Assembly: GCF_910585425.1 (NCBI RefSeq)
Contig: NZ_CAJUCP010000080.1
Span: 1 to 22,211, forward strand
DNA: 22,211 bases
From: an uncultured Acetatifactor sp.
GTDB taxonomy: Bacteria; Bacillota; Clostridia; Lachnospirales; Lachnospiraceae
Reading direction: 5' to 3'
The notes beneath the pieces were generated by a model that made no database searches, was not told the DNA's origin, and saw only the letters and a list, made by a program, of their open reading frames with translations. Positions 13,823 through 22,176 of the stretch are shown piece after piece. Within the stretch, counting starts at the first letter, position 1. The number at the start of each line of letters is the position of its first letter. The position numbers and the translations under genes are program-made.

Positions 13823-15532
13823 ATGGAATATCTGTTTTTTATATTGGCTATGGCTGCGTTCGTGCTGGTCATCTTCGTGTCGGAGAGCGTGCGGACGAAA
13901 AGGGAAGAAAAGAGATTCATCGATACTTTATATCATGATTACGGCAAGCTCTCCGAGAAGGAATATGCCCTGGAACGGTTCGCGAGGATGGGGAGCTTTT
14001 TCGACAGACATCAGAGAAAAGGGCAGTTGGACGACATCACATGGAATGACCTTGGGATGGACGAATTATTCAAGAGGATGAACTATACCCTCTCCGCGTC
14101 AGGGGAGGAGTATCTGTACTATACATTGCGCACCCTGAAGCAGGAGGAGGGGGAGCTGGCCCGTCTGGAGGAGGCCGTCCGGTTCTTCGGGGAGCATCCG
14201 GAGACAAGGGTGCGGGTGCAGCTTGCCGCAAACCGCCTGGGGCATACCGGGAAGTTCTCCCTCTATGACTATCTGGACAATCTGGATCTCCTGGGGGAGC
14301 GCTCCAGCCGGAAGCACCTTCTCATGGATTTGCTGTTCCTTCCGCTGATCGGGCTGTTGTGGGTGAACTTCTCCCTGGCGATTATGGGAATCGTGGGGTT
14401 GATCATCTACAATATCCTGTCCTATTTTAAGGAAAAGGGGGAGATTGACCCTTATATCGCCAGCTTTTCCTATATCATGCGGCTGATGCGCTGCTGTGAG
14501 GAGCTGGGGAAGCTGGATCTGCCGGTGTGCCGGGAGGAGTGGGCGCGGATGGGGCAGGCCAGGAAGCAGATGCAGGGCATGGCGCGGAATTCCTACTGGG
14601 TCATATCGCCCTTCCGGGGGAATTCCTCCGGGGACATTCTGGCGCTGGTGCTGGACTACGTGCGCATGGTATTCCACGCGGACCTGATCAAGTTCGACAG
14701 CATGCTGAACACCGTGCGGGGGCATATCGGGGATGTGGATGCCATGATCGAGACGGTGGGGTATGTGGAGACCGTCATCGCCATCTGGATCTTCCGGGAG
14801 TCCCTGGGGGAGGAGGGCGCAGATGGGAACAGGGGATGGTGCACGCCGGATTTCCAGGCGGAGGGAGGCTTAAGCCTGGAAGAGGGCTACCATCCCATGC
14901 TCAAGGCGCCTGTGAAGAACGGGATTGCCGCCCGGAAAGGTGTGCTGCTCACCGGCTCCAATGCCTCCGGCAAGTCCACTTTTCTCAAGATGGTGGCCCT
15001 CAACGCGATTCTGGCCCAGACCGTCCACACCTGTGCGGCGGACAGCTACCGTGCGCCCTTTTACCATGTGTATTCCTCCATGGCCCTTCGGGACGATATG
15101 GAATCCGGGGAGAGCTATTATATCGTAGAGATAAAGGCGCTGAAACGTATTCTGGATGCCGCCGCAGGGGATGTGCCCATTCTCTGCTTCGTGGACGAGG
15201 TGCTGCGGGGCACCAATACCATAGAGCGCATCGCGGCGTCCACCCAGATACTGAAATCCCTGGGGCGCACGGGCATCCTCTGCTTTGCAGCCACCCATGA
15301 CATCGAGCTCACGGAGCTCCTCCAGGACGATTTCGACAATTACCACTTCGAGGAGGACGTGGCGGAGGGGGACGTGGTGTTCAACTACAGGCTGAAGGAG
15401 GGGAAGGCCACCACCCGCAATGCCATCAAGCTGCTGGAACTGATGGGATATGACAGGGATGTCATCGAGAGGGCTACCGCCCAGGCAGAGCATTTCACGG
15501 AGTCGGGTGTCTGGCAAAATGTAATCGATTGA
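13823..15532 (+). CDS. Membrane-anchored MutS-like ATPase
   Basis: A 569-residue protein with a MutS-type ABC ATPase at its C terminus: Walker A GSNASGKST at 378-386, an ABC-type signature region near SSMALRDDMESGESYY, Walker B ILCFVDEVLRGTN with Asp458-Glu459, and a switch histidine in AATHDIEL. Instead of the mismatch-reading domain, it has an N-terminal membrane segment (about 3-19) and a hydrophobic pair in the middle (about 168-205). It therefore belongs to the MutS-related, membrane-associated family common in Firmicutes and Bacteroidetes, whose function is unknown; it is not the repair protein MutS. The ribosome site is weak (AAGAAGG, 12 nt upstream). No promoter is evident, and structured repeat A lies 110 nt upstream. 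Confidence 0.85.
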   Translation: MEYLFFILAMAAFVLVIFVSESVRTKREEKRFIDTLYHDYGKLSEKEYALERFARMGSFFDRHQRKGQLDDITWNDLGMDELFKRMNYTLSASGEEYLYYTLRTLKQEEGELARLEEAVRFFGEHPETRVRVQLAANRLGHTGKFSLYDYLDNLDLLGERSSRKHLLMDLLFLPLIGLLWVNFSLAIMGIVGLIIYNILSYFKEKGEIDPYIASFSYIMRLMRCCEELGKLDLPVCREEWARMGQARKQMQGMARNSYWVISPFRGNSSGDILALVLDYVRMVFHADLIKFDSMLNTVRGHIGDVDAMIETVGYVETVIAIWIFRESLGEEGADGNRGWCTPDFQAEGGLSLEEGYHPMLKAPVKNGIAARKGVLLTGSNASGKSTFLKMVALNAILAQTVHTCAADSYRAPFYHVYSSMALRDDMESGESYYIVEIKALKRILDAAAGDVPILCFVDEVLRGTNTIERIAASTQILKSLGRTGILCFAATHDIELTELLQDDFDNYHFEEDVAEGDVVFNYRLKEGKATTRNAIKLLELMGYDRDVIERATAQAEHFTESGVWQNVID

Positions 15533-15569
15533 CGTATAGATATACGTAGCCGTTGAATAGCAGTACGGC

Positions 15570-15612
15570 AGGGGGATTATGCCATAAAAGGCATGTTCCC
15601 CTATACATTTTT
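15570..15612 (+). terminator. Terminator after the MutS-like gene
   Basis: The arms 15570-15583 and 15590-15602 (AGGGG...ATGCC/GGCAT...CCCCT, with a small bulge) enclose loop ATAAAA and are followed by ATACATTTTT. A perfect mini-hairpin ACGTATA/TATACGT at 15532-15547 starts at the stop codon itself. Confidence 0.6.
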
Positions 15613-15661
15613 AAGACATTCAAATTCAAAGCCGTCTATTATCCGATTGCGCAAGAGTCAA

Positions 15662-15691
15662 TTGACAAAAATATGCAGTTTTGTGCATGAT
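15662..15691 (+). promoter_or_regulatory. Candidate promoter of the lipoprotein pair
   Basis: TTGACA at 15662-15667, an 18-bp spacer, and CATGAT at 15686-15691. The inverted repeat ATGCA/TGCAT (15673-15677, 15684-15688) sits in the spacer and touches the -10, where an operator would block RNA polymerase. The operator idea is inference. Confidence 0.5.
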
Positions 15692-15760
15692 TAGATAGGT
15701 AGAGCAGAGGAAAAAGAGAAAAATATTTTAGAGATGTGAGGGCCGGGAGGGGGGAGCGAT

Positions 15761-18060
15761 ATGCAGGCAGATGAATACGGTTTCAGAAATCGTACGATTT
15801 GGGAGGGCAGCATTATGTGGAAACTGTTATGCCGGATATTTGCGCTGCTGACGCTTGTGTCCGCCCTGGCAGGATGCACAGATACCACAGAGGAACCTGT
15901 CTATGAGGCGGAATTCGTGGATCTCGGCATTTCTGAACCTGATATTTACAATGGGGAGAAGATGGAAATCTCCCTTTGTGGCGATGCGATGTATTATGTC
16001 ATCCAGCACATGGAGGAAGAAGGCCCTTATGGTGGATATATGTATCAATATGACATATACTGCATGCAACTTGGAGAGTCCGGGAAGGCGAGTAGACTTC
16101 CGATCGAGATTCGACGCAACTATTTTTTGGAATACCCGAAAATTCTGCCTGATTGCCGCGGGGATTATTTCCTGGCATATAAAACCTATGAAAAGATATT
16201 CGTGGAGAAATATGATGGGGAAGGGAAGAGGCTTTTTAATCGCCAGGTAGCGGTGAGAGAATACGATGAGTCCGACATTGAGATAAATGAGTATCTAGTG
16301 GGCATGGTGCAGGATGGGGCCGGAAACCTGTACGTTGCAGTCAAGAACGACATCTATCTGCTGGACGGGGATGGCAGGATCTGTGGAACTGCCTCCCTGG
16401 AGCCGGAGAGCATACACTCTTCCATAAACAGTATAGTCTGCGGTATGGACGGAAAGGTGTATTGCACTGCGGACAGGAAGATGTATAGGATCGACTTCGA
16501 AGCCAGCACTGCCAGAGAGGTAGGCCGCGTGGCTGAGAATTTCGGTATGGTGCCGGTGAGCGGGTCGGAATTCCTCGTGGCGGCCTGGAAAAAGCTGGTC
16601 CTGTACCAGCTGGAGGAGGATATGACGACGGATTTGGTGGAGTGGCAGGACTGTGACTTGGACACGGAGCGTCTGGTGGGGCTCACGAGGTTTGAGGACG
16701 GCAGGGCAGGCGTGTTGTTCTACGAAGGTTCCGAGCTGAGGATGGCCCTGATCCAGGAGACGGATGGGCGGGGGAAGCCCCAGAGGGAGGTGGTCACCCT
16801 GGGCGTGGTGATGCGCAATGAGAACCTGCGCAAATCGGCCTTGGCGTTCAACCGCCAGGGTGGCCCCTGCCGGGTAAAGGTAAAGGAATACTGGGACTAC
16901 ACGCCGGATTCGGGCATGACGCTGGATGAGGCCATAGCCAGCCTGAACCTGGACATCGTATCCGGCAGCTGTCCGGATATCGTGAACCTGCAGTACGGCA
17001 ACCTGGACAGCTTCGCCTCCAAGGGAGCGCTGGAGGATTTGACCCATTTCCTGGAGGGGAGCGGACTGGAAAAGGAGGATTTCGTAGACGCGGTGCTGAA
17101 GGCCTACACGGTGGACGGAAAGCTTCTCTCCCTGCCGAACACCTTCTGCATAAATACCGTGGCGGTGCGCTCTGACCTGGTGGGGGCGAAGACGGCATGG
17201 ACCCTGGACGAGATGATAGAGCTGGCGGATAGCCATCCGGACAGTGCGTTGTTCAGCCATGTGACGAAACAGGATGCGCTGGAGTTCTGCATGAAGATGA
17301 ATCTGTCTTGTTTCATGGACTGGGGGAAGGGCACCTGCTGCTTCGACTCGGAGGAGTTCCGCAAAATCCTGGAATTCTCCAATCGATGGCCGCTGAAGGC
17401 TGTGTGGACGGACGACTTGGACGAGATAGACGTACAGTACAGCAGCGGGAAAGTCCTGCTATGCCCATTGAAGCTTTCCAGCCCGGATAAGATCAGCTAT
17501 ATCTATGAGATATATGACTGGGCGGATTTGACGTTCATCGGCTATCCCACTATAGACGGCAGCCCGGGGCATGGGCTGGATGGGGCGGGAGGCGCGTATG
17601 CCATCTTCGCCAAGTCCCCCCATAAGGAGGGGCCTGGAGCTTTCTGGAGGCTCTCCAGGACAGCGAGGGAGAGGCTCTGATGGCATTCGCGGAAGGGTTC
17701 CCGGCGAAAAAGGATAAGCTGGAGGCGCTGTTCGAGGAATCCATGAAAGACCCTTATCTGACAAATCCGACGCCAGAGAAGAAAGAGAACCTTGTCCGGC
17801 GGCCTGTAAGCGGGACAGCAAGCGTGAGAGACGGTGTCTGGTATGAGAAGTCCAGTTATGTACCCATTCCCGAGGAGGTGGAGGAAATCAGGCGGCTGAT
17901 AAGCCTCGCCAGGCCGGCCTGGCAGGACGCGGTGGCCATGTCCATCATCAAGGAGGAGGCAGCCTCCTATTTCCATGGGCAGAAGACCTTGGATGAGGTA
18001 GTAGGGCTGATTGACAATCGGGTCGGATTGTATATGGATGAAATGTCCTCCGAAGGGTGA
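15761..18060 (+). pseudogene. Propeller/solute-binding fusion lipoprotein, copy 1, frameshifted
   Basis: Domains are a signal peptide with lipobox LAGC (Cys39), a strand-rich region of about 300 residues with repeats such as GNLYVAVKNDIYLLDGDG and GKVYCTADRKMYRID that suggest a beta propeller, and a type-1 extracellular solute-binding domain. The frame ends early at TGA 17678-17680, while the rest of the protein continues in another frame (about 17680-18060, AEGFPAKKDKLEAL onward). The neighbouring paralogue has five G residues where this gene has four (17629-17632). Adding one G restores SFLEAL-like sequence through to the normal C terminus. ATG 15815, with GGGAGG 8 nt before it, gives a more compact signal peptide than ATG 15761. 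No ABC permease genes are nearby. The frameshift may be real or an assembly error. Confidence 0.8.
17629..17632 (+). other. Frameshift site: G run one base short
   Basis: The sequence AAGGAGGGGCCTGGAGC here corresponds to AAGGAGGGGGCCTGGAGC in the paralogue, whose run is at 19981-19985. The loss of one G is the only change needed to explain the premature stop. Confidence 0.85.
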
Positions 18061-18124
18061 CCTACGAAGATGACAGGATGAAATAGAGGCGGATACCGGA
18101 TGGCCAAAGGGAGGAGAGTGCGAT

Positions 18125-20419
18125 ATGAGGGAAAGCAGGAACGATTTCAGATGCAGGTTGCTGCCGCTGGCAGGCATGCTGCTTGCTCTGCTCTTTGCCC
18201 TGACAGGGTGTGCGCGCAGCACCGAGGGGCCTATGTATGTGGCGGAATTTATCGATTTGGACCTTGCAGAACCGGATGAATTCAACGGTGAGGACATTGA
18301 CTTTTCCCTCTGCGGGGATGAGCTGTATTATGTCACCACCTGCATGGAAGAAGTGCAATCCGGGAAGGACAGCTATGGAGTCCGATACCAGTATGACGTA
18401 TACTACAGAAGGCTGGGAGAAGAGGAAGAAGCGCGCAGGCTTCCGATTGAACTGGGAGATGAGTGCGTTGACAGTTTGCGGATATTGCCCGATTCCGAGG
18501 GGAACTATTTCCTGGCATACAGGAAATCCGGCTGGGAAGAAGAGGAGATTTTTCTGGCGAAGTTCGATGGAACCGGGAAGAGGCTCTTTACGTGCCAGGT
18601 GGTACAGAAGAAGTATGAGAATCCGGGCATCCGCATGAATGAAATGATTGCAGGCTTGGCTCAGGATAAGGATGGGAACCTGTATGTTGCGGCGAAAAAC
18701 CATATCTATCTGCTGGATGCGGAAGGGGAAAGCCGGGGAGATGTCTGCTTGGAGACGGAGACAGCCATGGACAGCATAAGCGCCATTGCCTGCGGTGTGG
18801 ACGGCAGTGTGTACTGCGTCATGGCTAGGGATATGTACAGAATCGACTTCACGGACTGCCATGCCCGTCCGGTGGGAAAAGTGCCTCCGAGTATTGGGAT
18901 GGCACCGATGAGCGAGACGAAATTCCTCATGGCGGGCCGGGATAAGATGACGCTCTATCATCTGGAGGAGGATACGGTGACTGACCTTGTGGAATGGCAG
19001 GACTGCGATTTGGATACGGAAAGGCTGATTGGGTTCACGAAGCAGGAAGACGAAACAGCGGTAGTGCTACTCTATGAGGATTCCAGGGTGAGGGCGGCTC
19101 TGATTCGAGAGACGGACGGCAAAGGGGAGCCCAGGCAGGAGGTTGTCACCCTGGGAGTGGTGCAGCGCAATGAAAGCCTACGGAAAGCGGCCCTGAAATT
19201 CAATCGGCAGGGCGGCCCCTACCGCGTAAAAGTCAGAGAATACTGGGACGATACGGCAGGCACGGAAGGGACTCTGCAAGAGGGGATTGCCAGCCTGAAC
19301 CTGGATATCGTATCCGGCAGCTGCCCGGATATCGTCAACCTGAAATACGGCAGTCTGGAGAGCTTCGCCGCCAAAGGAGTATTGGAGAATATAAGCGTTT
19401 TCCTGGAAAAAAGCAGTCTGAAAAAAGAGGACTTCGTGGATGCTGTGCTAGGAGCTTACACAGTGGACGGCAGGCTTCTCGCTCTGCCCAGTACCTTCAG
19501 CATAAAGACGGTGGCGGTGCAATCTGAGCTGGTGGGCGCGAAGACGGCATGGACGCTGGACGAGATGATGGAGCTGGTGGAGAGCCATCCGGACAGCATG
19601 CTGCTTGAGTATGCCACCAAGCAGAAGGTGTTGGAGTTCTGTCTGGAAATGAACCTGCCCTGCTTCATGGACTGGGAGAAGGGCAGCAACAGCTTTGACT
19701 CGGAAGAATTCCGCGGGATACTGGAATTCTCCAACCGGTTCCCTCTGGAGGATACGCTGGAGCTGGAGGCAAGTGAGCGCATTGCGCTGTACAGTAGCGG
19801 GAAGGCGTTGCTGTATCCGGTGGAAATTGCCAGTCCAGATAAGGTCAGCTACATTTATGAAAGTTTCGGATGGAAGGATGTGACCTTTATCGGTTATCCT
19901 ACCATGGACGGCAGCCAGGGCCATCGGATGGACGCGGCAGGAGGCGTATATGCCATTTTTTCCCAATCGTCCCACAAGGAGGGGGCCTGGAGCTTCCTGG
20001 AGGCGCTTCTGGACAGTGAGGGGGAGGCGGTGATGGTATATGCAGAGGGGTTCCCGGCGAAAAAGGATAAGCTGGAGGCTCTGCTTGCAGAATCCATGGA
20101 AGACCCTTATCAGACAGACCCTCAGTCGGGGAAGACCGTGACAGATACTCAGGGAAATCCAGTCCGCAGATTCACAGGGGGAGTATCTTATCTGATGCCG
20201 GACGGAAGCATCTATGGAAGGAACAGCTATGCGCCTCTGCCGGAGGAGGTGGATGAGGTCAGGACACTGATCAGTCTCGCCAGACCTGCCTGGCCGGACG
20301 AGGAGGTCATGGCCATCATCCGGGAGGAGGCTGCCGCCTATTTCAACGGGCAGAAGACTTTGGATGAGGTGATTGGAGTGATTGAGAACAGGGCCAGTCT
20401 GTATATGGGGGAGAAATGA
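18125..20419 (+). CDS. Propeller/solute-binding fusion lipoprotein, copy 2, intact
   Basis: A 764-residue paralogue of the preceding gene. A signal peptide with lipobox LTGC (Cys29) is followed by a strand-rich, propeller-like region (about 30-335) and a type-1 solute-binding domain (about 340-764) with VVTLGVVQRNESLRKAAL, SLNLDIVSGSCPDIVNL, AWTLDEMMEL and the C-terminal NGQKTLDEVIGVIENR. Such proteins sit on the outside of the membrane and usually deliver sugars or peptides to ABC permeases, but no permease is encoded here. The propeller-like part is absent from ordinary binding proteins, so sensing or binding of a large polymer is possible. GGGAGGAG ends about 8 nt before ATG 18125. It follows copy 1 after 64 nt, and the duplication keeps the nucleotides around the start (GCGATATG). 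Confidence 0.85.
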   Translation: MRESRNDFRCRLLPLAGMLLALLFALTGCARSTEGPMYVAEFIDLDLAEPDEFNGEDIDFSLCGDELYYVTTCMEEVQSGKDSYGVRYQYDVYYRRLGEEEEARRLPIELGDECVDSLRILPDSEGNYFLAYRKSGWEEEEIFLAKFDGTGKRLFTCQVVQKKYENPGIRMNEMIAGLAQDKDGNLYVAAKNHIYLLDAEGESRGDVCLETETAMDSISAIACGVDGSVYCVMARDMYRIDFTDCHARPVGKVPPSIGMAPMSETKFLMAGRDKMTLYHLEEDTVTDLVEWQDCDLDTERLIGFTKQEDETAVVLLYEDSRVRAALIRETDGKGEPRQEVVTLGVVQRNESLRKAALKFNRQGGPYRVKVREYWDDTAGTEGTLQEGIASLNLDIVSGSCPDIVNLKYGSLESFAAKGVLENISVFLEKSSLKKEDFVDAVLGAYTVDGRLLALPSTFSIKTVAVQSELVGAKTAWTLDEMMELVESHPDSMLLEYATKQKVLEFCLEMNLPCFMDWEKGSNSFDSEEFRGILEFSNRFPLEDTLELEASERIALYSSGKALLYPVEIASPDKVSYIYESFGWKDVTFIGYPTMDGSQGHRMDAAGGVYAIFSQSSHKEGAWSFLEALLDSEGEAVMVYAEGFPAKKDKLEALLAESMEDPYQTDPQSGKTVTDTQGNPVRRFTGGVSYLMPDGSIYGRNSYAPLPEEVDEVRTLISLARPAWPDEEVMAIIREEAAAYFNGQKTLDEVIGVIENRASLYMGEK

Positions 20420-20733
20420 GAGTGAGGGGAACTGAGGTTGGGCGATGCCCAGGTTCAAGAGGGCTCCTTGATGCTGACGGAGAAACCGGGGTAAAAAAGC
20501 CGGAGTTGGAGCCGACCTGTACTGTCTACAACATCAATCCGGGGAAGAACCGGAAGCTGTTGTCGGAATGCCCGGTCTTAGGGCAATATGTGCTCTTTGT
20601 AGGTCATATGCGGGAGTACCTGGGGAAGGATTCGGAGAAGTATTTGGGAAAAGCGATTGACAAGGCTATAGAACGCTGCAGCAGGGAAGACGTGCTGCGG
20701 GAATTCCTGATGCGGCGCCGTTGGCACGGTTAG
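20416..20733 (+). pseudogene. Remnant of Rpn/PD-(D/E)XK nuclease-type transposase
   Basis: The segment LEPTCTVYNINPGKNRKLL, followed by CPVLGQYVLFVGHMREYL and AIDKAIERCSREDVLREFL, matches the C-terminal third of Rpn-family recombination-promoting nucleases (PF12784-like). These proteins are about 300 residues long in Lachnospiraceae and are often broken. The nuclease core is absent and the fragment ends at RRRWHG where the family normally continues. The apparent ATG overlaps the stop of the preceding gene (ATGA), but the first 30 residues are unrelated, so it is probably not a true start. The remnant suggests past mobile-element activity next to the duplicated lipoproteins. Confidence 0.6.
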
Positions 20734-20775
20734 TGATGTTTCGTGAAACAACCCTGCCCAAGAATGAAATCCATC

Positions 20776-20805
20776 TTGACGCAGAGACACAATATCTGGT
20801 ATACT
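20776..20805 (+). promoter_or_regulatory. Promoter of the small membrane protein/yjjG unit
   Basis: TTGACG at 20776-20781, an 18-bp spacer, and TATACT at 20800-20805 preceded by TGG, which gives an extended -10. The start codon at 20867 is about 55 nt past the predicted start site. Confidence 0.7.
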
Positions 20806-20866
20806 GTTCTGGTGGAAGGCTCTATATAAAACGAGGGATAGTGCTTTAGAAAGGAAGTATGGAATC

Positions 20867-21025
20867 ATGCTAGTTAGTTTTTTGAATTCATTCATGTCTT
20901 ATTTTATGGTGATGCTTGTCATCGTGGTAGTTGCGGGAGTAGCCACTGCCATCGGGATTACCATGGCGAAGAAGAAGGCGGCGCAGGAAGCGGCTGTAGC
21001 TTCCATTAAGGGGGGCAATGAATAG
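20867..21025 (+). CDS. Small single-span membrane protein (52 residues)
   Basis: The sequence reads as a short N-terminal stretch, one hydrophobic helix at about residues 12-32 (VMLVIVVVAGVATAIGI), then a basic KKK patch and an alanine-rich tail. The positive-inside rule places the tail in the cytoplasm. AAGGAAG lies 9 nt before ATG 20867; an ATG at 20859 would stop after four codons. Similar tiny helix-plus-basic-tail proteins occur in Lachnospiraceae without known function. The last 8 nt overlap the start of the next gene, which suggests translational coupling with the nucleotidase. Confidence 0.7.
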   Translation: MLVSFLNSFMSYFMVMLVIVVVAGVATAIGITMAKKKAAQEAAVASIKGGNE

Positions 21026-21728
21026 GTTCACCACGATTTTCTGGGATGTGGACGATACGCTCCTGGATTTTGCGTATTCCCAAAGGCATGCCCTTTCGGA
21101 ATGCTTCCGCTCTATCGGCAGGGAAATGACGGAGGCGGAGCTTGCGCTGTATACACAAATCAATGATGACTACTGGAAGCGCCTCGAGCTGGGGGAAGTG
21201 ACGAAGGAACAGTTGCTGACGGGACGCTTTCTTTTGCTGTTCGAAAAGCTGGGGATAGAGGGTGTGGATGTGGAGGGCTTCCGGGCCGGATACCAGGCCG
21301 GTCTGGGAAGCACCTTCTCCTTCCTGGACGATTCCCTGGCCATCTGCAGGAGTCTGCGGGGAAAAGTGAGGCAGTACGTCATCACCAACGGGGTCACCTC
21401 CACCCAGAGGAGCAAGCTGAAGCTTTCGGGGCTGTCGGAGGTCATGGACGGCGTCTTCATCTCCGAGGAGATCGGAAGCCCCAAACCGCAGAGGCAGTTT
21501 TTCGACCATTGCCTGTCCCATGTGGAAGAGAAGGACAAGTCCCGGATCCTGATTGTAGGGAACAGCCTGACCAGCGACATCAAGGGCGGGGTACAGGCCG
21601 GGATTCCCACCTGCTGGTATCGGAGAGGCGCAGGGACTATGGACGAAGTCCTGGGGGCGGGCTGCAGGCCGGACTACGAAATCAGCGACTTACATAGGAT
21701 ATATGACATTTTGGGCCTGCCGCAGTGA
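21018..21728 (+). CDS. YjjG-family HAD nucleotidase
   Basis: A HAD-superfamily phosphatase of 236 residues, similar to YjjG/YfnB noncanonical pyrimidine nucleotidases that remove modified nucleotides from the pool. Motif I is DVDDTLLDF with nucleophile Asp10 and acid Asp12; motif II is VITNGV; motif III and IV elements are the lysine in GSPKPQ and GNSLTSDI. The cap region is helical, as expected for the class. The start overlaps the stop of the small membrane protein gene (ATGAATAG). The purine-rich AAGGGGGG lies only 2 nt before the ATG, so translation probably depends on coupling. Cytoplasmic housekeeping is likely; the exact substrate is not readable from sequence. Confidence 0.88.
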   Translation: MNRFTTIFWDVDDTLLDFAYSQRHALSECFRSIGREMTEAELALYTQINDDYWKRLELGEVTKEQLLTGRFLLLFEKLGIEGVDVEGFRAGYQAGLGSTFSFLDDSLAICRSLRGKVRQYVITNGVTSTQRSKLKLSGLSEVMDGVFISEEIGSPKPQRQFFDHCLSHVEEKDKSRILIVGNSLTSDIKGGVQAGIPTCWYRRGAGTMDEVLGAGCRPDYEISDLHRIYDILGLPQ

Positions 21729-21743
21729 CTGCTCACTACGGCA

Positions 21744-21853
21744 GAATTTATACTACACGCCGATTGAATTTGCAGCGCAACCAGACTGCAGACCGCCAGC
21801 CAGGTACTTTCCCGGAGACGCCACTGTAAATCCTGGCGGTCTGTAGTATATAT
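21744..21853 (+). repeat. Structured intergenic repeat, copy B
   Basis: This copy begins GAATTTATACTAC and ends AGTATATAT. The main stem pairs 21785-21799 with 21833-21847 (15 bp, one G-U) around a 33-nt loop. Spacing from the conserved start to the stem is 41 nt, exactly as in copy A. The outer segment TATACTAC (21749-21756) is a perfect inverted repeat of GTAGTATA (21843-21850). It lies 16 nt after yjjG and 119 nt before the WYL regulator. Confidence 0.75.
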
Positions 21854-21865
21854 GCAGCCTGCATG

Positions 21866-21904
21866 GCAGGGCGTGAAAGCCGCCATGGCCAAGCGCCCTG
21901 CTTT
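21866..21904 (+). terminator. Terminator-like hairpin downstream of repeat B
   Basis: A perfect 8-bp stem GCAGGGCG/CGCCCTGC (21866-21873, 21894-21901) is followed by only TTT. The 5' arm could also pair with GCCTGC just upstream at 21857-21862, giving an alternative fold. Beyond it, 21905-21960 is purine-rich with repeated AGACGACAGA-like words and no recognised feature. Confidence 0.4.
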
Positions 21905-21971
21905 AGAGACGACAGAGAACAGATGACAGAAAATAGACGAAAAATAGACGACAGAAAGGACATGGAAAGAT

Positions 21972-22176
21972 ATGGCCAGAGCGTCGGGGCAGAAGCTGAA
22001 GCTGCTGTACATTGTTAAATTTTTGTCAGAGAACACGGACGAGCATCATCCCGCCAGCACGGCGGACATCATCGCCCATCTGGAGGCCAACGGCATCCAC
22101 TCCGAGCGCAAGAGCGTCTACGATGATATCGAAAAGCTGTGCGACTTCGGTTACGATATCGTCCAGGTCCACAGCC
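21972..22176 (+). CDS. WYL-domain transcriptional regulator, N-terminal fragment
   Basis: The 68 genuine codons read as a winged helix-turn-helix: MARASGQKLKLLYIVKFL, then STADIIAHLEANGI and SERKSVYDDIEKLCDFGYDI. This is the standard start of the WYL-domain regulators common in Clostridia, which bind a ligand through a C-terminal WYL domain (missing here). The true sequence stops at base 22176, because the following bases are sequencing adapter. The apparent C-terminal residues after about Ser68 are therefore artificial. GAAAGGA about 11 nt upstream is a modest ribosome site. Confidence 0.85.

Noticed and set aside
20737..20750. TGTTTCGTGAAACA resembles the ParB parS site and the 14-bp Noc site
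   Set aside because: It lacks the central AC of the 16-bp parS consensus, which changes half-site spacing, and it does not match the known Noc core. A chance hairpin inside degraded sequence is more likely.
20738..20848. 36-residue reading frame after the Rpn remnant
   Set aside because: It has no ribosome site, overlaps the promoter of the next unit, and does not continue the Rpn homology.
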